Source: Aminobacter carboxidus
GTDB taxonomy: Bacteria > Pseudomonadota > Alphaproteobacteria > Rhizobiales > Rhizobiaceae
DNA: 64,000 bases
Direction of reading: 5' to 3'
Assembly: GCF_014863355.1 (NCBI RefSeq)
Contig: NZ_JACZEP010000004.1
Location: 124,001 to 188,000, forward strand
A program made the translations under genes and the position numbers. Under the pieces are notes generated by a model, which worked only from the letters and a program-made list of their open reading frames with translations, ran no database searches and was not told the origin of the DNA. Positions 33,516 through 41,703 of this stretch are shown in pieces. The stretch's first letter is position 1, and the number at the start of each line of letters is the position of its first letter.

Positions 33516-35957
33516 ATGGCCCTCCCCTCACATGCCCAGATCGTCGTCATCGGCGGCGGCATCATCGGCTGCTCGACGGCCTATCACCTTGCCCGCGACC
33601 ACAAGGCCGACGTGATCCTGCTCGAACAGGGCAAGCTGACTTCCGGTTCGACCTGGCATGCTGCCGGGCTTGTGGGCCAGTTGCGCTCGTCGGCCTCGAT
33701 CACGCGCGTGCTCAAATACTCTGTCGAGCTCTACAAGGGGCTGGAGGCCGAGACCGGGCTTGCCACCGGCTGGAAGATGACAGGCTGCCTGAGGCTTGCC
33801 ACCAACCAGGATCGCTGGACAGAATACAAGCGACTGGCGACGACAGCCAAGAGCTTCGGAATGGACATGCAGCTGGTGTCGCCGGAAGAGGTCAAGCGCA
33901 TGTGGCCGCTGATGGAGACGTCGGATCTCGTTGGCGCCTCGTGGCTGCCGAGCGACGGCCAGGCGAGCCCGTCCGACATCACCCAGTCGCTGGCCAAAGG
34001 CGCACGCATGCACGGCGCCAGACTGTTCGAGAACGTGCGCGTGACCGGCTTCGAGATGAAGGACGGCCGCATCCTCAGTGTGAAGACCGACCAGGGCGAC
34101 ATTGCCTGCGACAAGGTGGTGAACTGTGCAGGGCAATGGGCCCGGCAGGTCGGTGCGATGGCCGGCATCAACGTGCCGCTGCAGCCGGTCAAGCATCAGT
34201 ACATCATCACCGAAAAGCTGCCCGGGCTCGCCACCGACGCACCGACGCTGCGCGACCCCGACCGCCGCACCTACTTCAAGGAAGAGGTCGGCGGACTTGT
34301 CATGGGCGGCTACGAGCCGAACCCGCAAGGCTGGACGACCGGCGACGTGCCCAACGACTGGGAGTTCCGCCTGTTCGACGACGACTATGATCATTTCGAG
34401 CAGCACATGGTGCAGGCCATCGAGCGCGTGCCCGGGCTGGCCGATGTCGGCGTCAAACAGATGATCAACGGTCCCGAGAGCTTCACGCCCGATGGCAACT
34501 TCATCCTTGGCGCGGCACCCGAATGCGCCAACATGTTCGTCGGCGCCGGCTTCAACGCCTTCGGCATCGCCTCGGGCGGCGGTGCTGGCTGGGTGCTGGC
34601 GCAATGGGTTATCGACGGCGAGGCGCCGCTGGATCTCTGGGTCGTCGACATTAGGCGTTTTTCCGGCCTGCACCGTGACCGGCAATGGGTATCTGACCGC
34701 ACGCTCGAAGCCTATGGCAAGCATTACACCATCGGCTATCCGCACGAGGAATATGCAAGCGGCCGGCCCTACATCGTCTCCCCGCTCTATGAGCGGCTGA
34801 AGCAGTACCGCGCCGTGTTCGGCTCCAAGCTCGGCTGGGAACGGCCCAACTGGTTTGCCCCCGAAGGCATGGAAGCCAAAGACGTCTACGCCATGGGCCG
34901 GCAGAACTGGTTCGAACCTGTCGGCGACGAGCACCTGCACGTGCGCAAGTCGGTCGGCGTCTTCGACCAGTCGTCCTTCGCCAAATACGAGCTGGCGGGC
35001 AAGGACGCGCAAAAGGCGCTCGACTTCATCTGCGCCAATGACGTGTCGAAGCCTGCGGGACGGCTGACCTACACGCAGCTGCTCAACACGCGCGGCGGCA
35101 TCGAGGCCGACCTCACCGTGGCGCGGCTGGCGGACGACAAGTTCTATATCGTCACCGGTACCGGCTTCCGCACCCACGACATCGCCTGGATCAGCGACCA
35201 TATCCCTGCAGGGCTGGACGCGAAGCTGGTCGATGTCACCGAGCAGTACGGCACGCTGTCGCTGATGGGGCCGAGCGCGCGGAAAGTGCTCGAAGCGGTG
35301 ACCGACGCGGATGTCTCCAACGCCGCCTTCCCCTTCGGCCATATCAGCGAGATCGAGATCGCCGGCGCCAACGTGCGGGCACTGCGGGTGACCTATGTCG
35401 GCGAACTCGGCTGGGAGCTGCATGTGCCGATCGCCGCCACCGGCGAGGTGTTCGACACGCTGATGGCGGCGGGCAAGCCGCACGACATCCGGCCCATCGG
35501 CTATCGCGCGCTGGAATCGCTCAGGCTGGAAAAGGGCTACCGCGCCTGGGGCTCCGACATCACCCCCAACGACACGCCGTTCGAGGCTGGTCTCGGCTGG
35601 GCGGTGAAGCTGAAGAAGGACATCGACTTCCTTGGCCGCAAGGCGCTGGAGAAGACTGGCAACGCGCCGCTGACCAAACGGCTCGCCTGCTTCACCGTCG
35701 ACGACAAGGACGTGGTGCTGGTCGGCCGCGAGACGATCCTGCGCGACGGCCAGCCGGTCGGCTATCTCACCAGCGGCGGCTATGGCTACTCGGTCGGCAA
35801 GAACATCGGCTTCGGCTATGTCAAAAATGCCGGCGGCGTCGACGACGCGTTCCTGACCGGCGGCAGCTACGAACTTGTGGTGGCGATGGAGCGCGTGCCG
35901 GCGAAGATCCATCTCGAGCCGCTGTTCGATCCGGCTGCAGCGCGGGTGAAGGCATAA
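33516..35957 (+). CDS. Dimethylglycine/sarcosine-dehydrogenase-like flavoprotein with GcvT domain
   Basis: An 813-residue two-part enzyme. The N-terminal DAO-type FAD domain starts with QIVVIGGGIIGCSTAYHLA. His48 in SGSTWHAAG matches the covalent-FAD histidine of dimethylglycine dehydrogenase. From about residue 430 follows the DMGDH linker and a GcvT/aminomethyltransferase-type folate domain (RLTYTQLLNTRGGIEADLTV, ALESLRLEKGYRAWGSDITP). The family demethylates N-methylated glycines and passes the one-carbon unit to tetrahydrofolate. It ends the transporter-kinase operon, so an N-methyl amine substrate is likely. Confidence 0.92.
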   Translation: MALPSHAQIVVIGGGIIGCSTAYHLARDHKADVILLEQGKLTSGSTWHAAGLVGQLRSSASITRVLKYSVELYKGLEAETGLATGWKMTGCLRLATNQDRWTEYKRLATTAKSFGMDMQLVSPEEVKRMWPLMETSDLVGASWLPSDGQASPSDITQSLAKGARMHGARLFENVRVTGFEMKDGRILSVKTDQGDIACDKVVNCAGQWARQVGAMAGINVPLQPVKHQYIITEKLPGLATDAPTLRDPDRRTYFKEEVGGLVMGGYEPNPQGWTTGDVPNDWEFRLFDDDYDHFEQHMVQAIERVPGLADVGVKQMINGPESFTPDGNFILGAAPECANMFVGAGFNAFGIASGGGAGWVLAQWVIDGEAPLDLWVVDIRRFSGLHRDRQWVSDRTLEAYGKHYTIGYPHEEYASGRPYIVSPLYERLKQYRAVFGSKLGWERPNWFAPEGMEAKDVYAMGRQNWFEPVGDEHLHVRKSVGVFDQSSFAKYELAGKDAQKALDFICANDVSKPAGRLTYTQLLNTRGGIEADLTVARLADDKFYIVTGTGFRTHDIAWISDHIPAGLDAKLVDVTEQYGTLSLMGPSARKVLEAVTDADVSNAAFPFGHISEIEIAGANVRALRVTYVGELGWELHVPIAATGEVFDTLMAAGKPHDIRPIGYRALESLRLEKGYRAWGSDITPNDTPFEAGLGWAVKLKKDIDFLGRKALEKTGNAPLTKRLACFTVDDKDVVLVGRETILRDGQPVGYLTSGGYGYSVGKNIGFGYVKNAGGVDDAFLTGGSYELVVAMERVPAKIHLEPLFDPAAARVKA

Positions 35958-35978
35958 CGCGGCCAGGCTGCGACCTTA

Positions 35979-35996
35979 GCGCGTCCGGCCGGACGC
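35979..35996. repeat. Perfect 18-bp palindrome after the flavoprotein gene
   Basis: CGCGTCCGG/CCGGACGCG with no loop, 22 bp after the stop at 35957. It has no T-tract and could be a weak terminator or a protein site. Confidence 0.4.
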
Positions 35997-36072
35997 GTGG
36001 CATTCGCCAAAAAGCCATGATCTGCCTTATCAACGGTCGACCAAAGCAGGACGACGAGACAAGGACCAGATC

Positions 36073-36555
36073 ATGGCGCGACTGACAGGCACGGTTATGC
36101 GGGCGACCGCCCTTGGGGCCCTGCTGTTTTTGGCCGCCTGCCAGACCGGTTCCAACCTCGCCGGCGATGCCGCCGGCGCGTCGGCCACCGGCGTCACGTA
36201 CCTGCAGACAATCCGCTCGGAACACGGCCTGCCGCCTCTGAGCCCAGATTCCACGTTGGAACGCGCCGCCCTGCAGCAGGCCGCCTACATGGCGCGCAGC
36301 GGCAAGATGGAGCATACCACCGGCTGGGGCAAGGATTTCGCCGCGCGCATGAACGACAACAGCGTTGCAGGTGCTGCAGCCGAAAACATCGCCCATGGCG
36401 GGATGGAGCCGGCCAAGCTGTTTTCAATGTGGATGAACTCCGCCGGGCATCGCCGCAACATGCTCGATCCGCGCTTCAGTAAGTTCGGCCTCGCCTATGT
36501 GCGCGAGAGCAAGGGCAGCGACAAGCGCTACTGGGCACTGGTGCTGGGGCGGTAG
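36073..36555 (+). CDS. CAP-domain (SCP/PR-1-like) lipoprotein
   Basis: A 160-residue secreted lipoprotein. The signal peptide ends in the lipobox LAAC with lipidated Cys23. The CAP domain follows (YLQTIRSEHGLPPLSPDSTL, AAENIAHGG, SAGHRRNMLDPRFSKFGLAY) with the usual His/Glu cavity residues. Bacterial CAP proteins are common but mostly of unknown function. A CCAG-rich leader and ATG 36073 open the gene. It has no operon partner. Confidence 0.9.
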   Translation: MARLTGTVMRATALGALLFLAACQTGSNLAGDAAGASATGVTYLQTIRSEHGLPPLSPDSTLERAALQQAAYMARSGKMEHTTGWGKDFAARMNDNSVAGAAAENIAHGGMEPAKLFSMWMNSAGHRRNMLDPRFSKFGLAYVRESKGSDKRYWALVLGR

Positions 36556-36617
36556 GCAAGGCGCTCGGCTTCGGCCTTCGGTGCGCCGATTTCTCGACCG
36601 TCGGCGGGTTTCATCTC

Positions 36618-36658
36618 CGTCACCGCATGGCAACTGTGTTCATGCCGTGACGGTGACG
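36618..36658. terminator. Hairpin between convergent CAP and EamA genes
   Basis: The arms CGTCACCG (36618-36625) and CGGTGACG (36651-36658), with further internal pairing CATGGCA/TGCCGTG, lie in the 203-bp gap between the two stops. The T-tract is weak. Confidence 0.45.
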
Positions 36659-36758
36659 AGGCGCTGACGGTCGAGAAGAGCCCGCAGACCACAGGTCCGG
36701 CGCGACAGCGCCCTTCCACCCGAAGGCGCCAGCAGGCGGAAAAGGGCTTCCCTGCCCC

Positions 36759-37679
36759 TCAGTGTACGCTGGTCGGCACCGTTTCGGGCTCGGCCTTGTC
36801 GACCACCTTCTGGCGGTGGAAGATGAACAGGCCCGCAATGACGATGATCGCCGAGCCGATCAGGATCTGCGCATCCGGGTAGTCGCCGAAGAAGGCGATG
36901 CCCATGACCACGGCCCAGATCAGCAGCGTGTATTGCAGTGGCGCGAGCAGCGAAGCGGGCGCGAGCTTCAGCGCGCGGGTGATCAGCAGATGTGCCGCGC
37001 AGGCGACGACGCCGAGCAACAGCATGGCCGACCAGTCGATGGCGTTTGCCGGCTGCCAGTCGGACGCGGCGAAGATGCCGCCCATGATCAGCGCGCCGAC
37101 CGTCTGCCAGGTGACGAGGGTCGTGTCGTTGGTGGCGCGCAGCTTGCGGCTGAGGATCAGGCTGATGGCAAAGGACATGCTGCCGACGACGGCGAACAGC
37201 GACGGCCAGGACAGCGAGGCCGTCGACGGGCGCAGCGCGATGACCACGCCGCAGAAGCCGATAACGATAGCGAGCCAGCGGCGCCAGCCGACCTTCTCGC
37301 CAAGGAAGAAGTGCGAAAGTGCCGCGATGTAGATCGGGCCGGCCATGTAGAAGGTCATGACGTCGGCCAGCGGCAGATAGGCGACCGCGGCATAGAAGAA
37401 GGCGGTGTCGGCGGTGGCGAGTACGACACGCAGCACCTGCAGGCCGGGACGCTCGACATCGGTCAAAGGACCGAGCCCCTGCCTGACGATCATCGGGCCA
37501 AGGATGATGAAGGCACCGATCGAGCGGATGAACAGTACCTGGCCGACCGAAAAGCTCTCCACCAGCCACTTGCCCATGGCATCGTTAAGCGCGAACATGA
37601 AGTCGCCCAGCAACATGAGCAGAATGCCCGCAAGAACCATGTTGTTCTTCGGGAGGGCTAGGGCTTGTCGAAAAGTCAT
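36759..37679 (-). CDS. EamA/DMT-family transporter
   Basis: A 306-residue inner-membrane protein with about ten hydrophobic helices in two EamA repeats (for example VLAGILLMLLGDFMFALNDA at the start and LLIWAVVMGIAFFGDYPDAQ near the end). DMT transporters export amino acids, nucleobases or other metabolites. The substrate is unknown. The ATG at 37679 (MTFRQALALP) is used here; a GTG at 37712 is an alternative. It is transcribed towards the CAP gene. Confidence 0.9.
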   Translation of the reverse strand: MTFRQALALPKNNMVLAGILLMLLGDFMFALNDAMGKWLVESFSVGQVLFIRSIGAFIILGPMIVRQGLGPLTDVERPGLQVLRVVLATADTAFFYAAVAYLPLADVMTFYMAGPIYIAALSHFFLGEKVGWRRWLAIVIGFCGVVIALRPSTASLSWPSLFAVVGSMSFAISLILSRKLRATNDTTLVTWQTVGALIMGGIFAASDWQPANAIDWSAMLLLGVVACAAHLLITRALKLAPASLLAPLQYTLLIWAVVMGIAFFGDYPDAQILIGSAIIVIAGLFIFHRQKVVDKAEPETVPTSVH

Positions 37680-37791
37680 GATGCCATCCGCCGGGCAACG
37701 GGCCCGGATCACGGCTATCTATGCGCTTGGAACGTCGATGGCGAGAGCAATCTGGCCTGGACCATGTGTTGCTGCGTCGCAGAACCAGCGG

Positions 37792-38049
37792 TTACGGCTT
37801 GGGCGCGACGACGATGGGACGGTAGACCACCACTGGTCGGTTCCAGTCGTCGAACGCCGACTTGCTCTGGCGAAACTCGGCGCGGCGGTCGAGCTCGATG
37901 CGCTGCAGGCATTCGGCAAAGGCATCGTTGCGCTTGGAGAAGCCGTAGGAGCGACACTTTTCTTCGTCGCGCGTGCGCTGTTCTTCAGAAGATACGCAGC
38001 CGGCAAGCAAAGCCGCCACCAAAACCAAGAAAACGGACCTCGCCAACAT
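37792..38049 (-). CDS. Small lipoprotein, 85 aa
   Basis: A short lipoprotein with signal peptide MLARSVFLVLVAALLAGC (lipobox LAGC, Cys18), then a charged helix (EEQRTRDEEKCRSYGFSKRN) with two more cysteines and a Pro/Val tail. Proteins of this type are widespread in rhizobia without known function. It lies alone between the EamA gene and the deaminase operon. Confidence 0.8.
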   Translation of the reverse strand: MLARSVFLVLVAALLAGCVSSEEQRTRDEEKCRSYGFSKRNDAFAECLQRIELDRRAEFRQSKSAFDDWNRPVVVYRPIVVAPKP

Positions 38050-38133
38050 GGTCTTACTCCTTCCGCCAACCGCACGAATCTTGAGTGCGCTTGTAGACTT
38101 TTTTGTGACATCCAGCCAGATGCTGTCGGGGCG

Positions 38134-39426
38134 TCAGTCCGCCTGCGGCGGCACCACATGGCGACGGTTGATCGTAGCCGGACGACCCCTGATCGACAAC
38201 GCCGTATCGCGCCTTGGGCGCTCGGCCACGACCTTGCCCCTGGCGACGACGCACAGCCGCTCGGCGCGCAGGCGCACCGCCTCGATCGGGTTGCCGGCAT
38301 CGAGCACGACGAGGCTGGCTGTCTTGCCGACTTCGAGGCCGAGATGGTCGAGACCCATGATCTCGGCGTTGACCTTGGTGACCATGTCAAAGCAGCGGCG
38401 CATGTCGGCCGGGCTCGACATCTGGGCGACGTGCAGGCCCATGAAGGCGACGTCGAGCATGTCGGCGGTGCCGAGCGAATACCAGGGATCGAGCACACAA
38501 TCCTGGCCCCAGCCGACACGGATGCCGGCTTTGAGCATCTCCGGCACACGGGTCATGCCGCGGCGCTTGGGATAGGTGTCGTGGCGGCCCTGCAGCATGA
38601 TGTTGATCAGCGGATTGGGGATGGCCGAAACGCCGGCCTCCGCAATCAGCGGCAGCAGCTTCGAAACGTAATAGTTGTCCATCGAGTGCATCGAAGTCAG
38701 ATGCGAGCCGGCCACCCTGTCCTGCATGCCAAGCCGCTGGGCCTCGTAGGCCAGTTGCTCGATGTGGCGCGACAGCGGGTCGTCGGTCTCGTCGCAATGC
38801 AGATCGACCATCAGGCCGCGTTCCGCCGCGATCTCGCAGAGTTCGGTCACCGAGCGTGTGCCGTCGGCCATTGTGCGCTCGAAATGCGGAATGCCGCCGA
38901 CGACATCGACGCCCATGTCGAGGGCGCGAATGGTGTTTTGACGCGCGGTCGGCGAGCGATAGAGGCCATCCTGCGGGAAAGCGACGAGTTGGAGATCGAT
39001 GTAGGGCGCGATCTCCTTCTTGACCTCGAGCAGGGCCTCGACAGCGAGCAGGCGGTCGTCGCAGGTGTCGACATGGGTGCGGATGGCGAGCAGGCCCATC
39101 GAAACCGCCCAGTCGCAATAGGCGAGCGCCCGTTCCTTGACAGCCTCATGCGTCAGCAGCGGCTTGAGTTCGCCCCACAGCGAGATGCCCTCGAGCAGCG
39201 TGCCCGAGGCATTGATGCGCGGCAGGCCGTAGGACAAGGTCGCATCCATGTGAAAATGCGGGTCGACGAAGGGCTGGGTGACGAGATTGCCCGAGGCGTC
39301 GACGACAGTCTTGGCCGCAGCCTCGATCCTGGGCTCTATCGCGGCGATCGTGTCGCCCTTGATACCGATGTCGGCAACGGTTCCATCAGGCAGCGTGCCG
39401 CCCTTGACGATCAGGTCGAAGCTCAT
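38134..39426 (-). CDS. Cytosine-deaminase-like amidohydrolase
   Basis: A 430-residue TIM-barrel metallo-hydrolase of the cytosine deaminase branch. Metal ligands are H57 and H59 (VDPHFHMD), the HCDETDD catalytic motif and the Asp in GQDCVLDPW, matching CodA. The substrate could be cytosine, isocytosine or another aminated heterocycle. It overlaps the permease gene by 4 bp and is the last gene of a nucleoside/nucleobase-type ABC operon, so it probably deaminates what the transporter brings in. Confidence 0.9.
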   Translation of the reverse strand: MSFDLIVKGGTLPDGTVADIGIKGDTIAAIEPRIEAAAKTVVDASGNLVTQPFVDPHFHMDATLSYGLPRINASGTLLEGISLWGELKPLLTHEAVKERALAYCDWAVSMGLLAIRTHVDTCDDRLLAVEALLEVKKEIAPYIDLQLVAFPQDGLYRSPTARQNTIRALDMGVDVVGGIPHFERTMADGTRSVTELCEIAAERGLMVDLHCDETDDPLSRHIEQLAYEAQRLGMQDRVAGSHLTSMHSMDNYYVSKLLPLIAEAGVSAIPNPLINIMLQGRHDTYPKRRGMTRVPEMLKAGIRVGWGQDCVLDPWYSLGTADMLDVAFMGLHVAQMSSPADMRRCFDMVTKVNAEIMGLDHLGLEVGKTASLVVLDAGNPIEAVRLRAERLCVVARGKVVAERPRRDTALSIRGRPATINRRHVVPPQAD

Positions 39427-40364
39427 CTTTCGCCTTTCTGATAGGGGATCATCAGCGCCTTGGGATAAGTGGCGCGGCGCGCCACCAGGATCAGCGCCAG
39501 GATCGATAGTGCGTAGGGCATCATCAGGAACACCTGGTAGGGCACGATGCCGCCCGACATCTGCTGCAGGCGGACCTGGTAGGCGTCGAAGGCGGCGAAC
39601 AGGATGGCGCCGATCAGCGCCTTGCCCGGCCGCCACGAGCCGAACACCACAAGGGCGATGCAGATCCAGCCGCGGCCGTTGATCATCTCGAAGAAGAACG
39701 AGTTGAACGCCGACATGGTGAGGAACGCGCCGCCGACGGCCATCAGCGCGCTGCCGACCATGACCGCACCCATACGGATGGCGGTGACCGAGATGCCTTG
39801 CGCCTCGACGGCCGAAGGGTTTTCACCGGCGGCACGGACGGCGAGCCCGACCGGCGTGCGGTAGAGCACCCAGGCAACGACAGCGACAGTGAGGAAGGCA
39901 AGATAGGTCAGCGGCGTCTGCGAAAACAGCGCCTCGCCGAGCACCGGGACCTTTGACAGGCCGGGGATCGGCAACGGCTGGAACGGCTCGATCTTGGGCG
40001 GCGAAGTGACCTCGGGCAGCGCCAGGCGATAGATGAAATAGGTCAGGCTGGTGGCAAGCAGCGTGACGCCGATGCCGACGACGTGCTGCGACAGGCCAAG
40101 CGGCACCGTCAGCGTGGCGTGCAGCAGGCCGAACATGGCGCCGGCAAGGGCTGCGACCAGCACGCCGGTCCACAGATCGCCGCCGGCATAGACGGTGAAC
40201 CAGCCGGCGAAGGCGCCAGCGGTCATGATGCCCTCGATGCCGAGATTGAGTACGCCGGCGCGCTCGCAGATCAGCTCGCCCATGGTAGCGAAGATCAGCG
40301 GCGAGGCGATGCGGATGGCAGCGACCCAGAAGGAGGCGGTGAAGAGGATTTCGAGCGCGTCCAT
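39423..40364 (-). CDS. Nucleoside-type ABC transporter permease (second)
   Basis: A 313-residue inner-membrane permease of the branched-chain/ribose type found in BMP-dependent nucleoside transporters: FATMGELICERAGVLNLGIEGIMTAGAFAG near the start and AAGENPSAVEAQGISV in the cytoplasmic loop. ATG 40364 has AGGAG six bases upstream; the upstream open frame reads through a repeat and is rejected. It overlaps the deaminase gene downstream and is separated from the partner permease by a repeat element. Confidence 0.92.
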   Translation of the reverse strand: MDALEILFTASFWVAAIRIASPLIFATMGELICERAGVLNLGIEGIMTAGAFAGWFTVYAGGDLWTGVLVAALAGAMFGLLHATLTVPLGLSQHVVGIGVTLLATSLTYFIYRLALPEVTSPPKIEPFQPLPIPGLSKVPVLGEALFSQTPLTYLAFLTVAVVAWVLYRTPVGLAVRAAGENPSAVEAQGISVTAIRMGAVMVGSALMAVGGAFLTMSAFNSFFFEMINGRGWICIALVVFGSWRPGKALIGAILFAAFDAYQVRLQQMSGGIVPYQVFLMMPYALSILALILVARRATYPKALMIPYQKGER

Positions 40365-40389
40365 CAGAAGCTCCTGGCCTTCATAGGTA

Positions 40390-40520
40390 CCCCTCTCCGC
40401 CTCGCTGCGCTCGGCACCTCTCCCCAAAGGGGCGAGGAACCCAAGCTGGAAATTCGCCGGCGCTGAAGCTGCGTTTCCTCGCCCCTTTGGGGAGAGGTGG
40501 CCCGAAGGGCCGGAGCGGGG
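40390..40520. repeat. Intergenic inverted-repeat element inside the ABC operon
   Basis: Two perfect 25-bp inner arms (40415-40439 and 40475-40499), each containing CTCTCCCCAAAGGGGCGAGG or its complement, flank a 35-bp core. They are extended outward by imperfectly matching CCGCTCGGCC-type ends. It lies between the two permease genes, so it must be transcribed and would fold into a long stem. Confidence 0.8.
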
Positions 40521-40536
40521 TTTTTCCTGGGCGGCA

Positions 40537-41586
40537 TCACCTCCACCTCACCTTGAACCGCGTCAGCAGGATTGCCACCACCATGGTCAGAAGCGAGGTG
40601 GCGACCATGACGTCGGCGATGTAGCTCGGCACCTTGGCGGTGCGGCTCATGGCGTCTGCGCCGACGAAGATGCCGGCGACGAAGATGGCGGAGGCGATGA
40701 CGCCGAGCGGGTTGAGCATCGCCAGCATGGCAACGACGATGCCCGAGTAACCATAGCCCGGCGACAGGTCGAGCGTCAGGTTGCCCTTGAGGCCCGACAC
40801 CTCGGAGAAGCCGGCGAGTGCCGCCAGCCCGCCCGACAGCAGCGCCGTCTTCATCAAGACGCGGTTTACGGGGATGCCGACGAAACGCGCACCCTCAGGG
40901 TTGTGGCCAACGGCGCGCATCTCGTAGCCGAGCACCGCCTTCTTCATGATGACCCAGACGACAATGGCCGAGACGAGCGCAATGACGAAGCCGTAGTGCA
41001 GCCGCTTGCCCTGGATGATGCGCGGCAGTTGCGCCTCGGCGATGACCTTCTGCGACTGCGGCCAACCCAGCCCCATCGGATCCTTGAGCACGCCTTCGAG
41101 CAGCATCGAGACAAACAAGAGCACGATGAAGTTGAGCAACAAGGTGGTGACCACCTCGTCGACGCCGAAGCGGGTCTTCAACGCAGCCGGGCCAAGCAGC
41201 AGCAGCCCGCCGGCAATCATTGCAACCAGCATGATGACGGGGATGAGGACGATCGAAGGCAGCGGCAACGCGCCGGTGCCGAGCACTACGGTGACGATGC
41301 CGCCGACATAAAGCTGGGCCTCAGCACCGATGTTCCACAGCTTGGCGCGGAAGGCGACGGCTACGGCAAGGCCGGTGAAGATCAGTGGCGTCGCACGCGT
41401 CAGCGTTTCCAGCAAGGCGAACTGCGAGCCCGCCGCGCCCTTGGCAACGAGGTAGAAGACCGACAGCGGCGAAGCGCCGGCGGCGAGCACCAGGAGTGAG
41501 GTGATGAGTAGTGTGGCGACGATGGCCGCGACAGGGAACAGCAAGGTAAGCGCCAGCGACGGCGCAGGTTTCGGCTCAAGCCGCAT
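40537..41586 (-). CDS. Nucleoside-type ABC transporter permease (first)
   Basis: A 349-residue inner-membrane permease pairing with the 313-residue one. The family segment LWNIGAEAQLYVGGIVTVVL is present, along with about nine hydrophobic helices and the loop AVGHNPEGARFVGIPVN. ATG 41586 is supported by GGAAGG seven bases upstream; the longer open frame crosses a palindromic repeat. It is second in the order ATPase, permease, permease, deaminase. Confidence 0.92.
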   Translation of the reverse strand: MRLEPKPAPSLALTLLFPVAAIVATLLITSLLVLAAGASPLSVFYLVAKGAAGSQFALLETLTRATPLIFTGLAVAVAFRAKLWNIGAEAQLYVGGIVTVVLGTGALPLPSIVLIPVIMLVAMIAGGLLLLGPAALKTRFGVDEVVTTLLLNFIVLLFVSMLLEGVLKDPMGLGWPQSQKVIAEAQLPRIIQGKRLHYGFVIALVSAIVVWVIMKKAVLGYEMRAVGHNPEGARFVGIPVNRVLMKTALLSGGLAALAGFSEVSGLKGNLTLDLSPGYGYSGIVVAMLAMLNPLGVIASAIFVAGIFVGADAMSRTAKVPSYIADVMVATSLLTMVVAILLTRFKVRWR

Positions 41587-41627
41587 GATGATGCCTTCCA
41601 ACGACTTGAGATGGCTGCGGGACAGCA

Positions 41628-41670
41628 CCCCCCTCTGTCCTGCCGGACTGTCCGGCAGGACAGAGGGGGG
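41628..41670. repeat. Perfect 43-bp palindrome (21-bp arms, 1-base loop)
   Basis: The arms at 41628-41648 and 41650-41670 are exact complements; each carries CCTCTGTCCTGCCGGAC or its complement. The arm sequence matches the end of the miniature element at 10095. It lies in the 117-bp gap between the ATPase and the first permease of one operon. Confidence 0.85.
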
Positions 41671-41703
41671 CAAGGTGGGGCGCGGTCCTAACAAGGATGT
41701 TCC

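Noticed and set aside
33528-35912. 794-codon minus-strand open frame across the DMGDH-like gene
   Set aside because: Antisense shadow of the flavoprotein gene, which has intact FAD and folate domains.
36556-36758. Possible small gene between the CAP and EamA genes
   Set aside because: No start with a ribosome site and no coherent frame; only a hairpin is seen.
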